A stretch of 64,000 nt of DNA. It comes from Lysinibacillus agricola (lineage in GTDB: Bacteria > Bacillota > Bacilli > Bacillales_A > Planococcaceae). A program made the position numbers and the translations under genes. The stretch lies in contig NZ_CP067341.1 of assembly GCF_016638705.1 (NCBI RefSeq), positions 5,221,904 through 5,285,903 of the forward strand. The letters are read 5' to 3'. Each line of letters starts with the position of its first letter. Within the stretch, counting starts at the first letter, position 1. This document shows, in pieces, positions 17,007 to 25,349 of the stretch. Under the pieces are notes generated by a model. It was given only the letters and a program-made list of their open reading frames with translations. It was not told where the DNA came from and ran no database searches.

Positions 17007-17264
17007 TTACTCAATCGGAACATAAATATCTGTCTTGCTCTTGGCTTTGAAGTTTTTTGGTGGCTCAGTAACGTATAATTCAAAGGGGAATGAATCTCTC
17101 GGTGTGTATTCGTCTTTTTTGCCGTCAAATTGGTGCATGGACTTTAGTGCCTTAAAAAATGTTTCTTGTGTAATTTCTTCTGCAATATTTTCATCTGACG
17201 CCAGTGATATCATATAAAAATAAACGTCATGAAAATATGCTTGATAGATTTCCTCAAAGTCCAT
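17007..17264 (-). pseudogene. ECF sigma factor N-terminus fused to an anti-sigma-like C-terminus
   Basis: Residues 1-49 are sigma-70 region 2 of an ECF factor ('MDFEEIYQAYFHDVYFYMIS', 'AEEITQETFFKALKSM'). At 'FDGKKDEYTPRDSFPFELYV' the sequence switches to a tail that resembles the end of a zinc-finger anti-sigma partner ('YVTEPPKNFKAKSKTDIYVP'). Sigma region 4 and most of the anti-sigma gene are gone. This is best explained by an internal deletion in an adjacent sigma/anti-sigma pair that happened to keep the frame. The ATG has a strong GGGGGG-type site. It is probably non-functional as a sigma factor. Confidence 0.55.
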
Positions 17265-17407
17265 GTCTTCCCCCCTTTTACCTAAATAACTAGCGAAATA
17301 TTAAAGCGTTACAATATTTGCAAAAAAAAATAGACATATTCATTTTATCTGAATATGTCTAGCTAATGATTAAAAACATATGCGCTTGCTCAAGAACATA
17401 CCATTAA

Positions 17408-17440
17408 AACCGCACTTACTTATGGTACGGTTCACCGTAA
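17408..17440 (-). repeat. rlmH-type att-like site 2
   Basis: On the minus strand this reads GGTGAACCGTACCATAAGTAA then GTGCGGTTTT, a near-identical copy of the rlmH end at 20945. It encodes Gly-Glu-Pro-Tyr-His-Lys-stop, here in frame with an IS3 transposase fragment. Confidence 0.75.
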
Positions 17441-17742
17441 AACCAATGAACATAATCATCAAGTTCAAGAGCGAGCTGTTCAAGAGAAGTGAAATGAGCC
17501 CCATTAGCGAATTCTGTTTTAAATACTTTAAACGTCGCTTCAGCCACGGCATTATCATAAGGACATCCCTTCATACTTAATGAACGCTGGATATCGAATG
17601 TTTCAAGTGCCTCAGAAATAAGCTTGTTATCAAACTCTTTCCCGCGGTCTGTATGGAATACTTTCACATCATTCAGATTTGCTTGAATGCTTGCGATTGC
17701 TCGATAAACAAGCTCTGCTGTCTTATTTGCACCAGCACTATA
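17416..17742 (-). pseudogene. IS3-family (IS150-type) transposase fragment ending at the att-like site
   Basis: About 100 codons of the rve integrase core: 'SAGANKTAELVYRAI', 'VFHTDRGKEFDN' with the second catalytic Asp, 'QRSLSMKGCPYDNAVAEATF' with 'FKTEFANG' including the catalytic Glu. The N-terminal part and first Asp are missing before 17742. After 'DDYVHWF' the normal end is replaced by Tyr-Gly-Glu-Pro-Tyr-His-Lys-stop from att-like site 2. The element was thus cut at the site, as expected if recombination occurred there. It cannot encode an active transposase. Confidence 0.8.
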
Positions 17743-17793
17743 CTAAAAATTAAAAGATTAGCTGAGACATTGTCTAACTCGTGCTCAATGAAT

Positions 17794-18690
17794 TTATGGC
17801 ATTGGGGTTTTTTGTTTCTTCAAGACGAAAAACATAATGAAGACAAAGAATAGAATATAAATTAAAGTATAAAGTATGCTCTGATTAATAGAATATATAT
17901 CTGGCATAGCATAAAAAGACACTATACCACCATACGCTGTTTTTTCGAATAAGATTGGTAGCATTGATTTCTGAATAAACAGAGGAAACCATTGACCGAA
18001 AGACCAACTATGTAGAAACGTGGATTCAATAATAGGGTATAAGAATCCAGCAATCATTCCTACCAATATACTTTTTGTGATAACTGTGATACATGCGGCA
18101 AAGATACCCCATAATAAAAGACTTATTATCGTTCCTACAATTTGTAAAATGGAACTCTTAAACATTAAGGGTTCCTCCGAAATAACTTCCATAGGCAAGT
18201 TGAATAGAATAGGAGTAATAACACTCATAATGTAGCCTACGAGCACACTAATACCTATGAAAAGCAGTATAAAAGTTGAAAGGCTAAACACCTTACCCAT
18301 TAGTACTTCTTTTCTTGTCATTCCACTAACCCACAGTTGTCTAATAGTAAAATGGCGATACTCAACACCAAACAGCAGTGCTCCTATGATAGACAAGATA
18401 ATTGGACCTAATGAATTAACTGCAGCCAACGAATAAGTCAATGCCATTGAAGGACTTAAAACATAAAGTTTCGCTGCTAGTGGTTCAGTAAAATCAGATT
18501 TGGCTAAATAATTAAGAGTTTCTTGTTCACTATAAGAACCATTTTCTAAAAATAAAGCAAATGATTTTTGAAATTGAAAGCCAACACTAACATAACAGTA
18601 GATAAGAAATAGGATAAAAAGCGCAATCCCCCAAAAAACAGCAGGGTGTTTAATTAGTTTTTTCCATTCTCGTCTATATATTCCTAGCAT
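17794..18690 (-). CDS. ABC-2-type transporter permease
   Basis: 298 residues with about six hydrophobic spans, starting with a basic cytoplasmic segment ('MLGIYRREWKKLIKHP') and a first span at about 18-37. 'EYRHFTIRQLWVSGMTRKEV' is the cytoplasmic loop typical of ABC-2 permeases of bacteriocin-export or immunity systems. The ATG overlaps the end of the ATP-binding protein gene by 17 bases and has a GGAGGAGG site, so both are co-translated. Together they would move a peptide or lipid across the membrane; a secreted protein gene lies upstream. Confidence 0.8.
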   Translation of the reverse strand: MLGIYRREWKKLIKHPAVFWGIALFILFLIYCYVSVGFQFQKSFALFLENGSYSEQETLNYLAKSDFTEPLAAKLYVLSPSMALTYSLAAVNSLGPIILSIIGALLFGVEYRHFTIRQLWVSGMTRKEVLMGKVFSLSTFILLFIGISVLVGYIMSVITPILFNLPMEVISEEPLMFKSSILQIVGTIISLLLWGIFAACITVITKSILVGMIAGFLYPIIESTFLHSWSFGQWFPLFIQKSMLPILFEKTAYGGIVSFYAMPDIYSINQSILYTLIYILFFVFIMFFVLKKQKTPMP

Positions 18691-19636
18691 TAATGTCCTC
18701 CTCCTTCACCCACTGATTGTAAAGGTTTTCCCATTCTTGAACTGGCTTAATATTGATCCATTCCTGTATTAAAATATTCTTCATTATTAACAATTGTTGA
18801 ACAGTCTGGACTGATTGTTCCGATGATATAGTCAAACGCCAAGTTTGATCGTCTAATTCTACACATTCAAAAACGTCAACTATTGTTTCAATTTCTTCTT
18901 TTCTTATAGGATTTAAGGTTTTCATTTGGATAATTGGTAAGTTAACTTCACTTATTCCTTGGAAAGTGTCTAGCTCTTTCCTAATAGTCCCGTTGTAAAT
19001 CATTCCAAGACGGTTACAACATTGTTCAATAATATCCCATTCATGACTGGCTATTATAAACGCACTACCATTTGATGCCATATCTTTAATAATTTCAACT
19101 AAATTTTTACAAGAAGCTACATCTAACCCATTTGTTGGTTCATCTAATAAATAAAGATTAGCTTCTTTAGAGAGAGCAATAGACAATCCCAACCGCTGCT
19201 TTTGCCCAAAAGACAATTTTTTTACTTTTTTAGACAGTATTTTTTCAGATTGGTTTAACCTGTTTAATATTTCATATGCATTGGAAGGTCGTGGAGAAAG
19301 TAAATCAATATTATCTTTTCCACTTAAATAGGGATATAGCGAAGTGGGTTGAAAAGCAAAACCTGTTGGATTTTCTTTTTTTATTTTTTTATCAATATGT
19401 ATAGTTCCTTCATCTGAATGAACTAATCCTGATAAAATAGATAAAAGAGTTGTTTTACCTGAACCGTTTATCCCAACTAGAGCATATACATCATGTGCAT
19501 TAAGGGAAAGGTTAATGTTTTGTAAAACTGTTTGGTTATGATATTTTTTCTTCAAACTTTCAACTTTCAGAATTTGTTCATTATTAGTTTGATAATTCTC
19601 TTTTAATTGTCTTGTTTCTAAAATATGTTCATTCAT
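18674..19636 (-). CDS. ABC transporter ATP-binding protein
   Basis: 320 residues with Walker A 'GINGSGKT' (55-62), Q-loop region 'FAFQPTSLYPYL', signature 'LSFGQKQRLG' and Walker B/D-loop 'LYLLDEPTNGLD'. The usual LSGGQ reads LSFGQ, a tolerated variant. A 90-residue C-terminal extension follows, typical of ATPases that pair with ABC-2 permeases for bacteriocin or drug export. The ATG at 19636 follows AAAGGTGG. It forms an operon with the overlapping permease gene. It belongs to the module between rlmH and att-like site 2. Confidence 0.85.
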   Translation of the reverse strand: MNEHILETRQLKENYQTNNEQILKVESLKKKYHNQTVLQNINLSLNAHDVYALVGINGSGKTTLLSILSGLVHSDEGTIHIDKKIKKENPTGFAFQPTSLYPYLSGKDNIDLLSPRPSNAYEILNRLNQSEKILSKKVKKLSFGQKQRLGLSIALSKEANLYLLDEPTNGLDVASCKNLVEIIKDMASNGSAFIIASHEWDIIEQCCNRLGMIYNGTIRKELDTFQGISEVNLPIIQMKTLNPIRKEEIETIVDVFECVELDDQTWRLTISSEQSVQTVQQLLIMKNILIQEWINIKPVQEWENLYNQWVKEEDINARNI

Positions 19637-19752
19637 AATTTACCACCTTTCTTCTTTCTTTTTTATAAAGTTACATTTACTTGAATTTAGTTTAACTGAA
19701 TTCAAGTAAATGTAATGAGTAATTTAATTATTTTCTATTTAAAAGTTGCATT

Positions 19753-20268
19753 TTAATATGCACTCGAATTACCAGAACCTGTTATGTCGGTGATAATTCT
19801 ACTTGTGAACGAAGGTCCACCAACATGCCCCCAAGGAGTTGGGATGCCACTATCAAATTTAACACTTTGGTTAGCCTGTCCAGATGAAGTTCCTTTTAAG
19901 TTCCACGTATTACTTTCACTTCCATACCCATAGCCTATTGCTGCATTGTTATCTTGCCATAGATTATTATATTTAGTTATTTTTCCAGAATCATATGTCC
20001 ATTGAATATAAGCCAATTGAGTTGCTACATTAATACCATAGAGATTTGTGTACCTTTTCCCGTATGAAACTGTTGCAGTCCAAGCACGAACATCGGGTCC
20101 TTTAGATATTAATTCAGGTGCAACGTACGCATCTGATCCTATAACCGATGTATCAGGAAGAGTGGTATCTTCTAATTCTGCAGCATGTGCTGAAGAAAAA
20201 GATGCTATTGATATTCCTAACGATAAAACCCCAGCAGTAACAAGTTTAGATAATAATGGATTTTTCAT
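19753..20268 (-). CDS. Secreted beta-rich protein beside an ABC transporter
   Basis: 171 residues. A signal peptide ('LVTAGVLSLGISIASFSSAHAAE') with cleavage after about residue 29 is followed by a Ser/Gly/Tyr/Asn-rich domain ('TATVSYGKRYTNLYG', 'AAIGYGYGSESNTWNL'), beta-rich and without Cys. I do not recognise the family. It lies 116 bases upstream of the ABC genes on the same strand and is followed by AT-rich DNA, so it may be the exported or sensed substrate, for example a bacteriocin-like protein (inference). The ATG at 20268 has AAAGGAAACG upstream. Confidence 0.6.
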   Translation of the reverse strand: MKNPLLSKLVTAGVLSLGISIASFSSAHAAELEDTTLPDTSVIGSDAYVAPELISKGPDVRAWTATVSYGKRYTNLYGINVATQLAYIQWTYDSGKITKYNNLWQDNNAAIGYGYGSESNTWNLKGTSSGQANQSVKFDSGIPTPWGHVGGPSFTSRIITDITGSGNSSAY

Positions 20269-20952
20269 TTTTCGTTTCCTTTTCGGTTCCTCAAATTTTT
20301 TTTTTGAAAAATCAAGTGACGGGTACGTAGCAACATTTAACTTCTAATAAGGTCATATCACCTGCCCCACTATTTTTAGAATAGGTTATTGTGTATAAGA
20401 TTCTCTTAGGAAGTTAATTTCATTATAACTTGTAAAAAAATTGATTATAAGCAAAAGAAGTCGACAAAAATATATACATAAAGATACATTTCACTCGGAA
20501 ATTATAAATTTTAATACTAGATTCAATGTTAAGAGATAAGAATAGCTCGATTTCTAAAAAATTGGGGGTTATTTACAAGAAATAAAAAAATTGATTATTC
20601 TATAAGAGTGGTTGCTATTTAGAGCATCCATCTTTTTTGTTCTTAAGCATCATTTCTCTAATTGCTTTTCATATAATTTAAATACAAATCCTCCCCTTTT
20701 AGAAATGGATGCTAAAAATAAAATTATTATTTGTGATTTTAAAAATTCTAACGACGACTTTTCGAAATATATAATAGATTCTTGGAATACATTTAAAGCC
20801 AAACTTTAAATGAAAACAGGTACACTTATTAAAATGTACCTGTTTTTAATTTATTATATTTTTCAAACACTAATATATGCTCTATATTCATACCGCCACC
20901 ATCATTACCTAAATTAGGAATCCTTTTGTTTGAGGATATGACAAAACCGCAC
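20269..20952. other. Accessory intergenic stretch with possible gene remnants
   Basis: No intact gene with a ribosome binding site is seen. A plus-strand frame ends 'MDAKNKIIICDFKNSN' and 'DSWNTFKAKL' with stop at 20809, just before a terminator at 20813-20848; it could be the tail of a lost gene. On the minus strand, reading out of the rlmH end, a frame gives 'RIPNLGNDGGGMNIEHIL' and stops in the same hairpin. Both look like cassette-end debris. Confidence 0.35.
20813..20848. terminator. Bidirectional terminator
   Basis: AAAACAGGTACA pairs perfectly with TGTACCTGTTTT. On the minus strand it would stop transcription running out of rlmH. Confidence 0.7.
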
Positions 20953-20973
20953 TTACTTATGATACGGTTCACC
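20945..20973 (-). repeat. rlmH-type att-like site 1 (end of rlmH itself)
   Basis: On the minus strand: GGTGAACCGTATCATAAGTAA, then GTGCGGTTTTG. This is the native RlmH C-terminus (Gly-Glu-Pro-Tyr-His-Lys-stop) and the reference for the array of direct copies to the left. The same codons of rlmH (orfX) are the known integration site of staphylococcal SCC elements. Confidence 0.8.
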
Positions 20974-21432
20974 CTTCATAATCCTAAAACTCCTATAAAT
21001 CTGCTCTACCAAAACAAGCTTCATTAGCTGATGTGGTAATGTCATCTTTCCAAAGGACTGCTGCTCATCCGCTCGTTTCAAAACATCATCATGTAAACCA
21101 AGAGAGCCGCCGATAACGAAGGCGATTTTGCTTTTGCCGTAGGTCATGAGAGATTCGATATCTGCTGCCATTTGTTCAGAGGTTTTCATTTTTCCGTTGA
21201 TGGCTAGGGCGATAACGTATGTATCTGGGCCGATTTTAGATAGAATGCGTTCACCCTCTTTTTTCTTAACGATTTCCATTTCGGCGTCGCTTAGCTGCTC
21301 GGGTGCTTTTTCATCTGGTACCTCGACTAGATCCATTTTTGCGTAGCCGCCGAGACGTTTTACATATTCGTCTATGCCCATTTTTAAGTACTTTTCTTTT
21401 AGTTTTCCGACTGATACAATCGTTATATTCAC
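20953..21432 (-). CDS. rlmH: 23S rRNA (pseudouridine1915-N3)-methyltransferase RlmH
   Basis: 159 residues, the normal size of RlmH (YbeA/OrfX, B. subtilis YydA). This SPOUT methyltransferase modifies pseudouridine 1915 in helix 69 of 23S rRNA within 70S ribosomes. Visible motifs are '[14 protein letters not shown]', '[18 protein letters not shown]' (SAM-binding knot) and the universal end 'GEPYHK'. The GTG start at 21432 follows AAAGGTGG, a site that also forms part of a DnaA box. The gene end doubles as att-like site 1, so insertions there leave the protein intact. Confidence 0.95.
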   Translation of the reverse strand: MNITIVSVGKLKEKYLKMGIDEYVKRLGGYAKMDLVEVPDEKAPEQLSDAEMEIVKKKEGERILSKIGPDTYVIALAINGKMKTSEQMAADIESLMTYGKSKIAFVIGGSLGLHDDVLKRADEQQSFGKMTLPHQLMKLVLVEQIYRSFRIMKGEPYHK

Positions 21433-21435
21433 ACG

Positions 21436-21852
21436 TTATCCACCTTTACAATTCATTTACAAACAACTTATCCACAAAAGTTATCAACATATCCACATAG
21501 CATTCCTATATATTGTGTAAAGTTATTTACTTGATACAATATATTCTGCTGGTTGTTCACAGTAGCTACATTTTGTGGATAACTTTTTATCCTCTTCGAC
21601 TTTATCCATAATTGGGAACTCTTTTTGCTCTGCCACAAACATGTCTAAAGCGTGATCTATATGGCTTTCACAGCTGTATTTTTCCATTTTTATATCTCTC
21701 CTTATTTTCCGAAATTTCCACAAACTTATTCACAATTCGGTCTATGTTATCCACAATCTATTGTAACAAAGGACAGGCGAGTATGGAAGAATAGGCTTTC
21801 TATCGCTAATTGCTGTGTAATGTAATTATTCACAATTTTCTAGTTATCCACA
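21436..21852. promoter_or_regulatory. DnaA-box cluster upstream of rlmH
   Basis: Perfect TTATCCACA boxes lie at 21468-21476, 21574-21582 (reverse), 21747-21755 and 21844-21852. One-mismatch boxes lie at 21436, 21489, 21726 and 21826. Eight boxes in about 420 bases, 42 kb from oriC, is far above chance. As I recall, a DnaA-bound cluster also exists at B. subtilis yydA (rlmH), so this is probably a conserved DnaA titration or regulation site. Confidence 0.75.
21523..21687 (-). CDS. CxxH/CxxC small metal-binding-type protein (YyzF-like)
   Basis: 54 residues from ATG 21687, nine bases after AAGGAG; a longer frame upstream has no such site. 'SCESHIDHALDMFV' carries the CxxH motif and 'CSYCEQPAEYIV' the CxxC motif, with a conserved 'FPIMDKVE' between, matching the small CxxH/CxxC proteins found next to rlmH in Bacillaceae. 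Metal (zinc) binding is likely; the function is unknown. It lies within the DnaA-box cluster, 91 bases upstream of rlmH. Confidence 0.75.
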   Translation of the reverse strand: MEKYSCESHIDHALDMFVAEQKEFPIMDKVEEDKKLSTKCSYCEQPAEYIVSSK

Positions 21853-21905
21853 ATATTTTCTAAATCATTCTTAATAATTCAGTCAATGCCTCCGAATATT
21901 TTTGT

Positions 21906-22127
21906 CTCATTTCTATAATGTGGGGTTGATTTCCGTTCCGACTGGGTGCTTTGTAGCTGCCGCTTTGCTTTCGCTACAGAAAACATTTGTTGTTACTGTC
22001 GCTTCGCTTTCGCACAGAGCAAAGTTTCCTGGGGGCATTTGATGAGCCCCAAGGAGTCACCCTCCACTCCTATCAACTTATATTGGCATACATTTTAACA
22101 AATATTAGCTCCATCTTTTGATGATAA
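21906..22127 (+). repeat. Dispersed GC-rich repeat, copy 2
   Basis: Contains GGGGTTGATTTCCGTTCCGA and CTGGGTGCTTTG near the left end, GCCCCAAGGAGTCACCCTCC near the right, and CATTTTAACAAATATTAGCT in the outer right part. The centre holds two copies of a subrepeat (CTTTGCTTTCGCTACAG and CTTCGCTTTCGCACAG). It fills most of the gap 21688-22159. Confidence 0.65.
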
Positions 22128-22159
22128 AATATAATTTTTGATTCTACAACACGAAAAGA

Positions 22160-22196
22160 AAATCAGTGAGGACCTATAATCCCCACTGATTTTTTC
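22160..22196 (-). terminator. Terminator of htrC
   Basis: AAATCAGTGaGG pairs with CCcCACTGATTT, followed on the minus strand by a run ending in T, two bases after the htrC stop. Confidence 0.75.
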
Positions 22197-22198
22197 AT

Positions 22199-23506
22199 TT
22201 ACAATGAATCGCTATTTGTTAATGTTAATGATAGTTCCACTAATTTACCTTGACGATATACTTTCATCGTTAAATTATCACCAATTTTTTTGTCATTATA
22301 TAAATGTTTGCGTAAATCGATTGCTGTTTCGATTTTTTGTCCATCCATTTCAACAATAATATCGTATTGTTGAACGCCTGCTTTTGATGCTGGTGAGTTA
22401 GCTACAACATCTGTAATAACAACACCTGTTGTTAAATCTTTTGGCAATTTTAACGTTTGTTGTTGGTAGAATGACGGAACATCCGTTAAGTCTACTAATG
22501 AAACACCCATTGTTGGACGCTTCATTTCACCATTTGCCTCTAATTCCTCGATAATTGGAATTGCTGAGTTAATCGGAATTGAGAAGCCTAAACCTTCAAC
22601 AGAGGATTCCGCAATTTTCATGGAGTTAATGCCAACTAATTCGCCAGCAATGTTTACAAGTGCACCACCACTATTACCAGGATTGATAGCTGCGTCTGTT
22701 TGTAATACTTCTTGCTGCCAATCTATTGAGCCATCACCGTTTATGTCAACTGGTACAGAACGATCCTTACCAGAAACAACACCTGTAGTAACAGAGCCAT
22801 AGAATTCTAAACCAAGTGGGTTACCAATCGCAATGACTGTTTCACCTTGTTTTAATACATCTGAGTTACCGAATGTTGCTACTGTTTTAACATCTTTTGA
22901 GCTGATTGAAATGACCGCTAAGTCTGTCCAAACATCGTGACCAACTAATTGTGCTACTTCTTTCGTTCCATCTGGCATTGTTACTTCTAACTGTTTTGCA
23001 CCTTCAATAACATGGTTATTTGTCACGATAAAGGCTGTATCACCTTGAACTTTATAAATAACACCTGAACCGCTTCCTGCAGGCTGGTCTGATGTGGATT
23101 GTGGACTCCAGAATCCGCCATTTGACACTTCTTGAATATTTGTGATCCCTACAACAGCATCTGAAGCCTTATCTACTGCTTTCGTAACATCGGTTGTCAC
23201 TTCTGTTGCAACTTGATTAATGGTTGTGTCATTCTTACCTGCACCGCTTGTAGTTGTGCCAGTTGTACCAGGCATTTGATTGACAAGTCCAGGCATCATG
23301 AGCCAAACGAGTAAAGCGCCTATGATGACGCCGATAAAACCGGTAAATAAATAACCACCTTTACCTCCGCCACCGCCTTTCTTTTTATGACGTTTCTCTT
23401 GCGTTTCTCGCTCCTCTAGTTCGAGTCGCTCCTGAAGAGGTGATTTCTGTATTTCATCGTTTTTTAGAAAATCACTGTTTTTATCATCATCTTGAAAATT
23501 GCTCAT
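22199..23506 (-). CDS. htrC: HtrA/DegP-type membrane-anchored serine protease
   Basis: 435 residues. A charged cytoplasmic N-terminus with a Gly-rich stretch precedes one membrane span (about 53-74). Outside come a trypsin-like protease domain with the triad His165 ('VTNNHVIEG'), Asp195 ('WTDLAVISI') and Ser279 ('NPGNSGGAL'), then one PDZ domain (about 325-425). It degrades or refolds damaged envelope proteins. The position next to the wal operon matches B. subtilis htrC (yycK). The start at 23506 has GAAAGGA at eight bases; the earlier ATG at 23515 overlaps that site. A separate promoter is likely, given the terminator between it and walJ. Confidence 0.9.
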   Translation of the reverse strand: MSNFQDDDKNSDFLKNDEIQKSPLQERLELEERETQEKRHKKKGGGGGKGGYLFTGFIGVIIGALLVWLMMPGLVNQMPGTTGTTTSGAGKNDTTINQVATEVTTDVTKAVDKASDAVVGITNIQEVSNGGFWSPQSTSDQPAGSGSGVIYKVQGDTAFIVTNNHVIEGAKQLEVTMPDGTKEVAQLVGHDVWTDLAVISISSKDVKTVATFGNSDVLKQGETVIAIGNPLGLEFYGSVTTGVVSGKDRSVPVDINGDGSIDWQQEVLQTDAAINPGNSGGALVNIAGELVGINSMKIAESSVEGLGFSIPINSAIPIIEELEANGEMKRPTMGVSLVDLTDVPSFYQQQTLKLPKDLTTGVVITDVVANSPASKAGVQQYDIIVEMDGQKIETAIDLRKHLYNDKKIGDNLTMKVYRQGKLVELSLTLTNSDSL

Positions 23507-23608
23507 TCTCCTCATCCTTTCACTTATTATTATTTGTTAGTTGTTACCCTAATATTACGATTCAAACATTAAAATCAGATGAAAAATAAATAAAATGAAC
23601 ATAAAAAT

Positions 23609-23649
23609 GGCTGTTCAAAGCATTTACTATAAAATGCTATTGAACAGCC
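23609..23649 (-). terminator. Terminator of the wal operon
   Basis: GGCTGTTCAA pairs with TTGAACAGCC, with an additional inner AGCATTT/AAATGC pairing. The minus-strand side continues into ATTTTTAT. Confidence 0.75.
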
Positions 23650-23737
23650 TCATTAAAGCTTCATTTTTAAATTGTATAATGTCGATATTATTAACTCACG
23701 CTAAGAATCATAATTCCGCGACATCCGCTGAAAGAAG

Positions 23738-24526
23738 TTAAACTGTCACTAATTTCGTCGGCTCTTCGGCATCTGTATCAAATAAATTTACATACTCTCC
23801 TGCAATAATGCCACATGATTGCAAAGTCTGTGTGACACTCATGCGCGCAAGCTCTTTCATGTTATTATCCATACTTAAATGTGATAAATAAATATTTGTT
23901 GGTTTTTCAAATACTACCTCACTCATTGCTATAGCTGCGTCCTCATTTGAAACGTGCCCTACATCACTTAAAATACGACGTTTTATAGACCATGGGTAAC
24001 GCCCCATTTGCAGCATATTGACATCGTGGTTACTTTCAAAGACAAAGGAATCAGCACCTCGGATGATGCCCTTCATACGGTCGCTAACATAGCCTGTATC
24101 CGTAATAACAACAAGCTTGCGTCCATTTTCATGAAAGCTATAGAACATGGGATCTGCTGCATCATGTGATACGGCAAAGGATTCAATAGCTAATGAGCCG
24201 AAATGCTTTACTGTATCCATTTCAAATTCAAACCGTTGCTCTAACGGAATATCACCAACAAGCCCATCCATCGCCTGCCACGTTTTGGCGTTTGCATAAA
24301 TAGGTACATTATATTTTCGTGCCAGTACACCTATTCCTTTAATATGATCACTATGCTCATGTGTAACGAAAATGCCACTTAGCTGTTTCATATTGCGGTC
24401 GATTTTTGTAAATAATTGCTCCATCTTTTTACCACTGAGGCCAGCATCGACAATAAATGTATGATCATCATTCTCTACATAAATCGAATTGCCTGTACTG
24501 CCACTTGCTAAAACACTAAATCGCAT
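23738..24526 (-). CDS. walJ: WalJ (YycJ) MBL-fold hydrolase
   Basis: 262 residues from ATG 24526; upstream in-frame codons overlap yycI and lack a site, while GGGGAG lies six bases before this ATG. The metallo-beta-lactamase motif '[10 protein letters not shown]' is canonical, with '[12 protein letters not shown]', 'ITDTGYVSD' and 'ESNHDVNML' further on. WalJ is the last gene of the WalRK operon and is thought to link cell-wall control with division and replication; it is nuclease-like in structure. The start overlaps yycI by 11 bases. Confidence 0.9.
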   Translation of the reverse strand: MRFSVLASGSTGNSIYVENDDHTFIVDAGLSGKKMEQLFTKIDRNMKQLSGIFVTHEHSDHIKGIGVLARKYNVPIYANAKTWQAMDGLVGDIPLEQRFEFEMDTVKHFGSLAIESFAVSHDAADPMFYSFHENGRKLVVITDTGYVSDRMKGIIRGADSFVFESNHDVNMLQMGRYPWSIKRRILSDVGHVSNEDAAIAMSEVVFEKPTNIYLSHLSMDNNMKELARMSVTQTLQSCGIIAGEYVNLFDTDAEEPTKLVTV

Positions 24527-25349
24527 CATTCTCTCCCCAGTCTTCTTCTTCGCCCTCTTGCTTGTCCCCTTGGATTTCAATCATTTTTCCATCAATAGCA
24601 TCAACGAAGTACTCTTCTATTTCGTCGTCCGATAATTTCACTTGTACTTCCCATGTTGGTATCAACACTTGCGTTTGCGTTAAATTACTAAATGTCGAAT
24701 AACCTAACTTCATATGCATAATACGCGATTCTGACTTTAACAGATTTTTATTATAAAGTGTCTGGATAATTTGAAGTGGTGGTATTACAGTTTCTTGTTG
24801 CTCCATTTCTTCGATATTATCAATCATCGTCTGCTCATACATTGTAACTTCGTCGTCTAGATTCCACTGTACTTTTAATAGGGCACTCTCATTGTAATAG
24901 AACATTCGATTACTTTTTTTCTGGAAGAAGATTGCGATTCGTTCCTCACGATCCACCTTCCATAATACATAAGAATCTCCTTCTTTTACGTTTGCATGGA
25001 CAAACTCTGTAAAGCTTGCATCATCATTAATATTTCGTAATTTCACAGGGCTTATAAAATTGGCACGTATATGTGTGTCAGTAATGAAATTTACTTGCTG
25101 ATTGCCATCGGTAAAATCAGTATTTTTAAATTTATGCGCTTTACCTGTAATGTAAGTAGCAGATTCATTACTATTTGGCAATGTTCCATACGTAATATTA
25201 TCATCTTTTAATCGGGTTTCTATTGTTTTTTCACCAAGTATTTCTACACTCTGTGCTTCATTATAGCGATTTAAATACAACGAATATAAGAAGATATTTA
25301 AGATTAAAAAAACGAATATGAAAATAGATTTTGTTCTATTCCAATCCAT
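24516..25349 (-). CDS. yycI: YycI, WalK-regulating membrane protein
   Basis: 277 residues starting '[20 protein letters not shown]', which gives an N-in, single-span anchor (about 7-25) and an outside domain of the YycI family ('[20 protein letters not shown]', '[18 protein letters not shown]'). YycI and YycH form a complex with the sensor WalK and tune its activity. The chosen ATG at 25349 has GGAGG eight bases upstream; a GTG three codons earlier is part of that site. It overlaps yycH by 14 bases and walJ by 11. Confidence 0.9.
   Translation of the reverse strand: MDWNRTKSIFIFVFLILNIFLYSLYLNRYNEAQSVEILGEKTIETRLKDDNITYGTLPNSNESATYITGKAHKFKNTDFTDGNQQVNFITDTHIRANFISPVKLRNINDDASFTEFVHANVKEGDSYVLWKVDREERIAIFFQKKSNRMFYYNESALLKVQWNLDDEVTMYEQTMIDNIEEMEQQETVIPPLQIIQTLYNKNLLKSESRIMHMKLGYSTFSNLTQTQVLIPTWEVQVKLSDDEIEEYFVDAIDGKMIEIQGDKQEGEEEDWGENDAI

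Noticed and set aside
20612..20809. 65-codon plus-strand frame near rlmH as a complete gene
   Set aside because: It has no ribosome binding site and only its end looks coding; kept as possible debris before a terminator.
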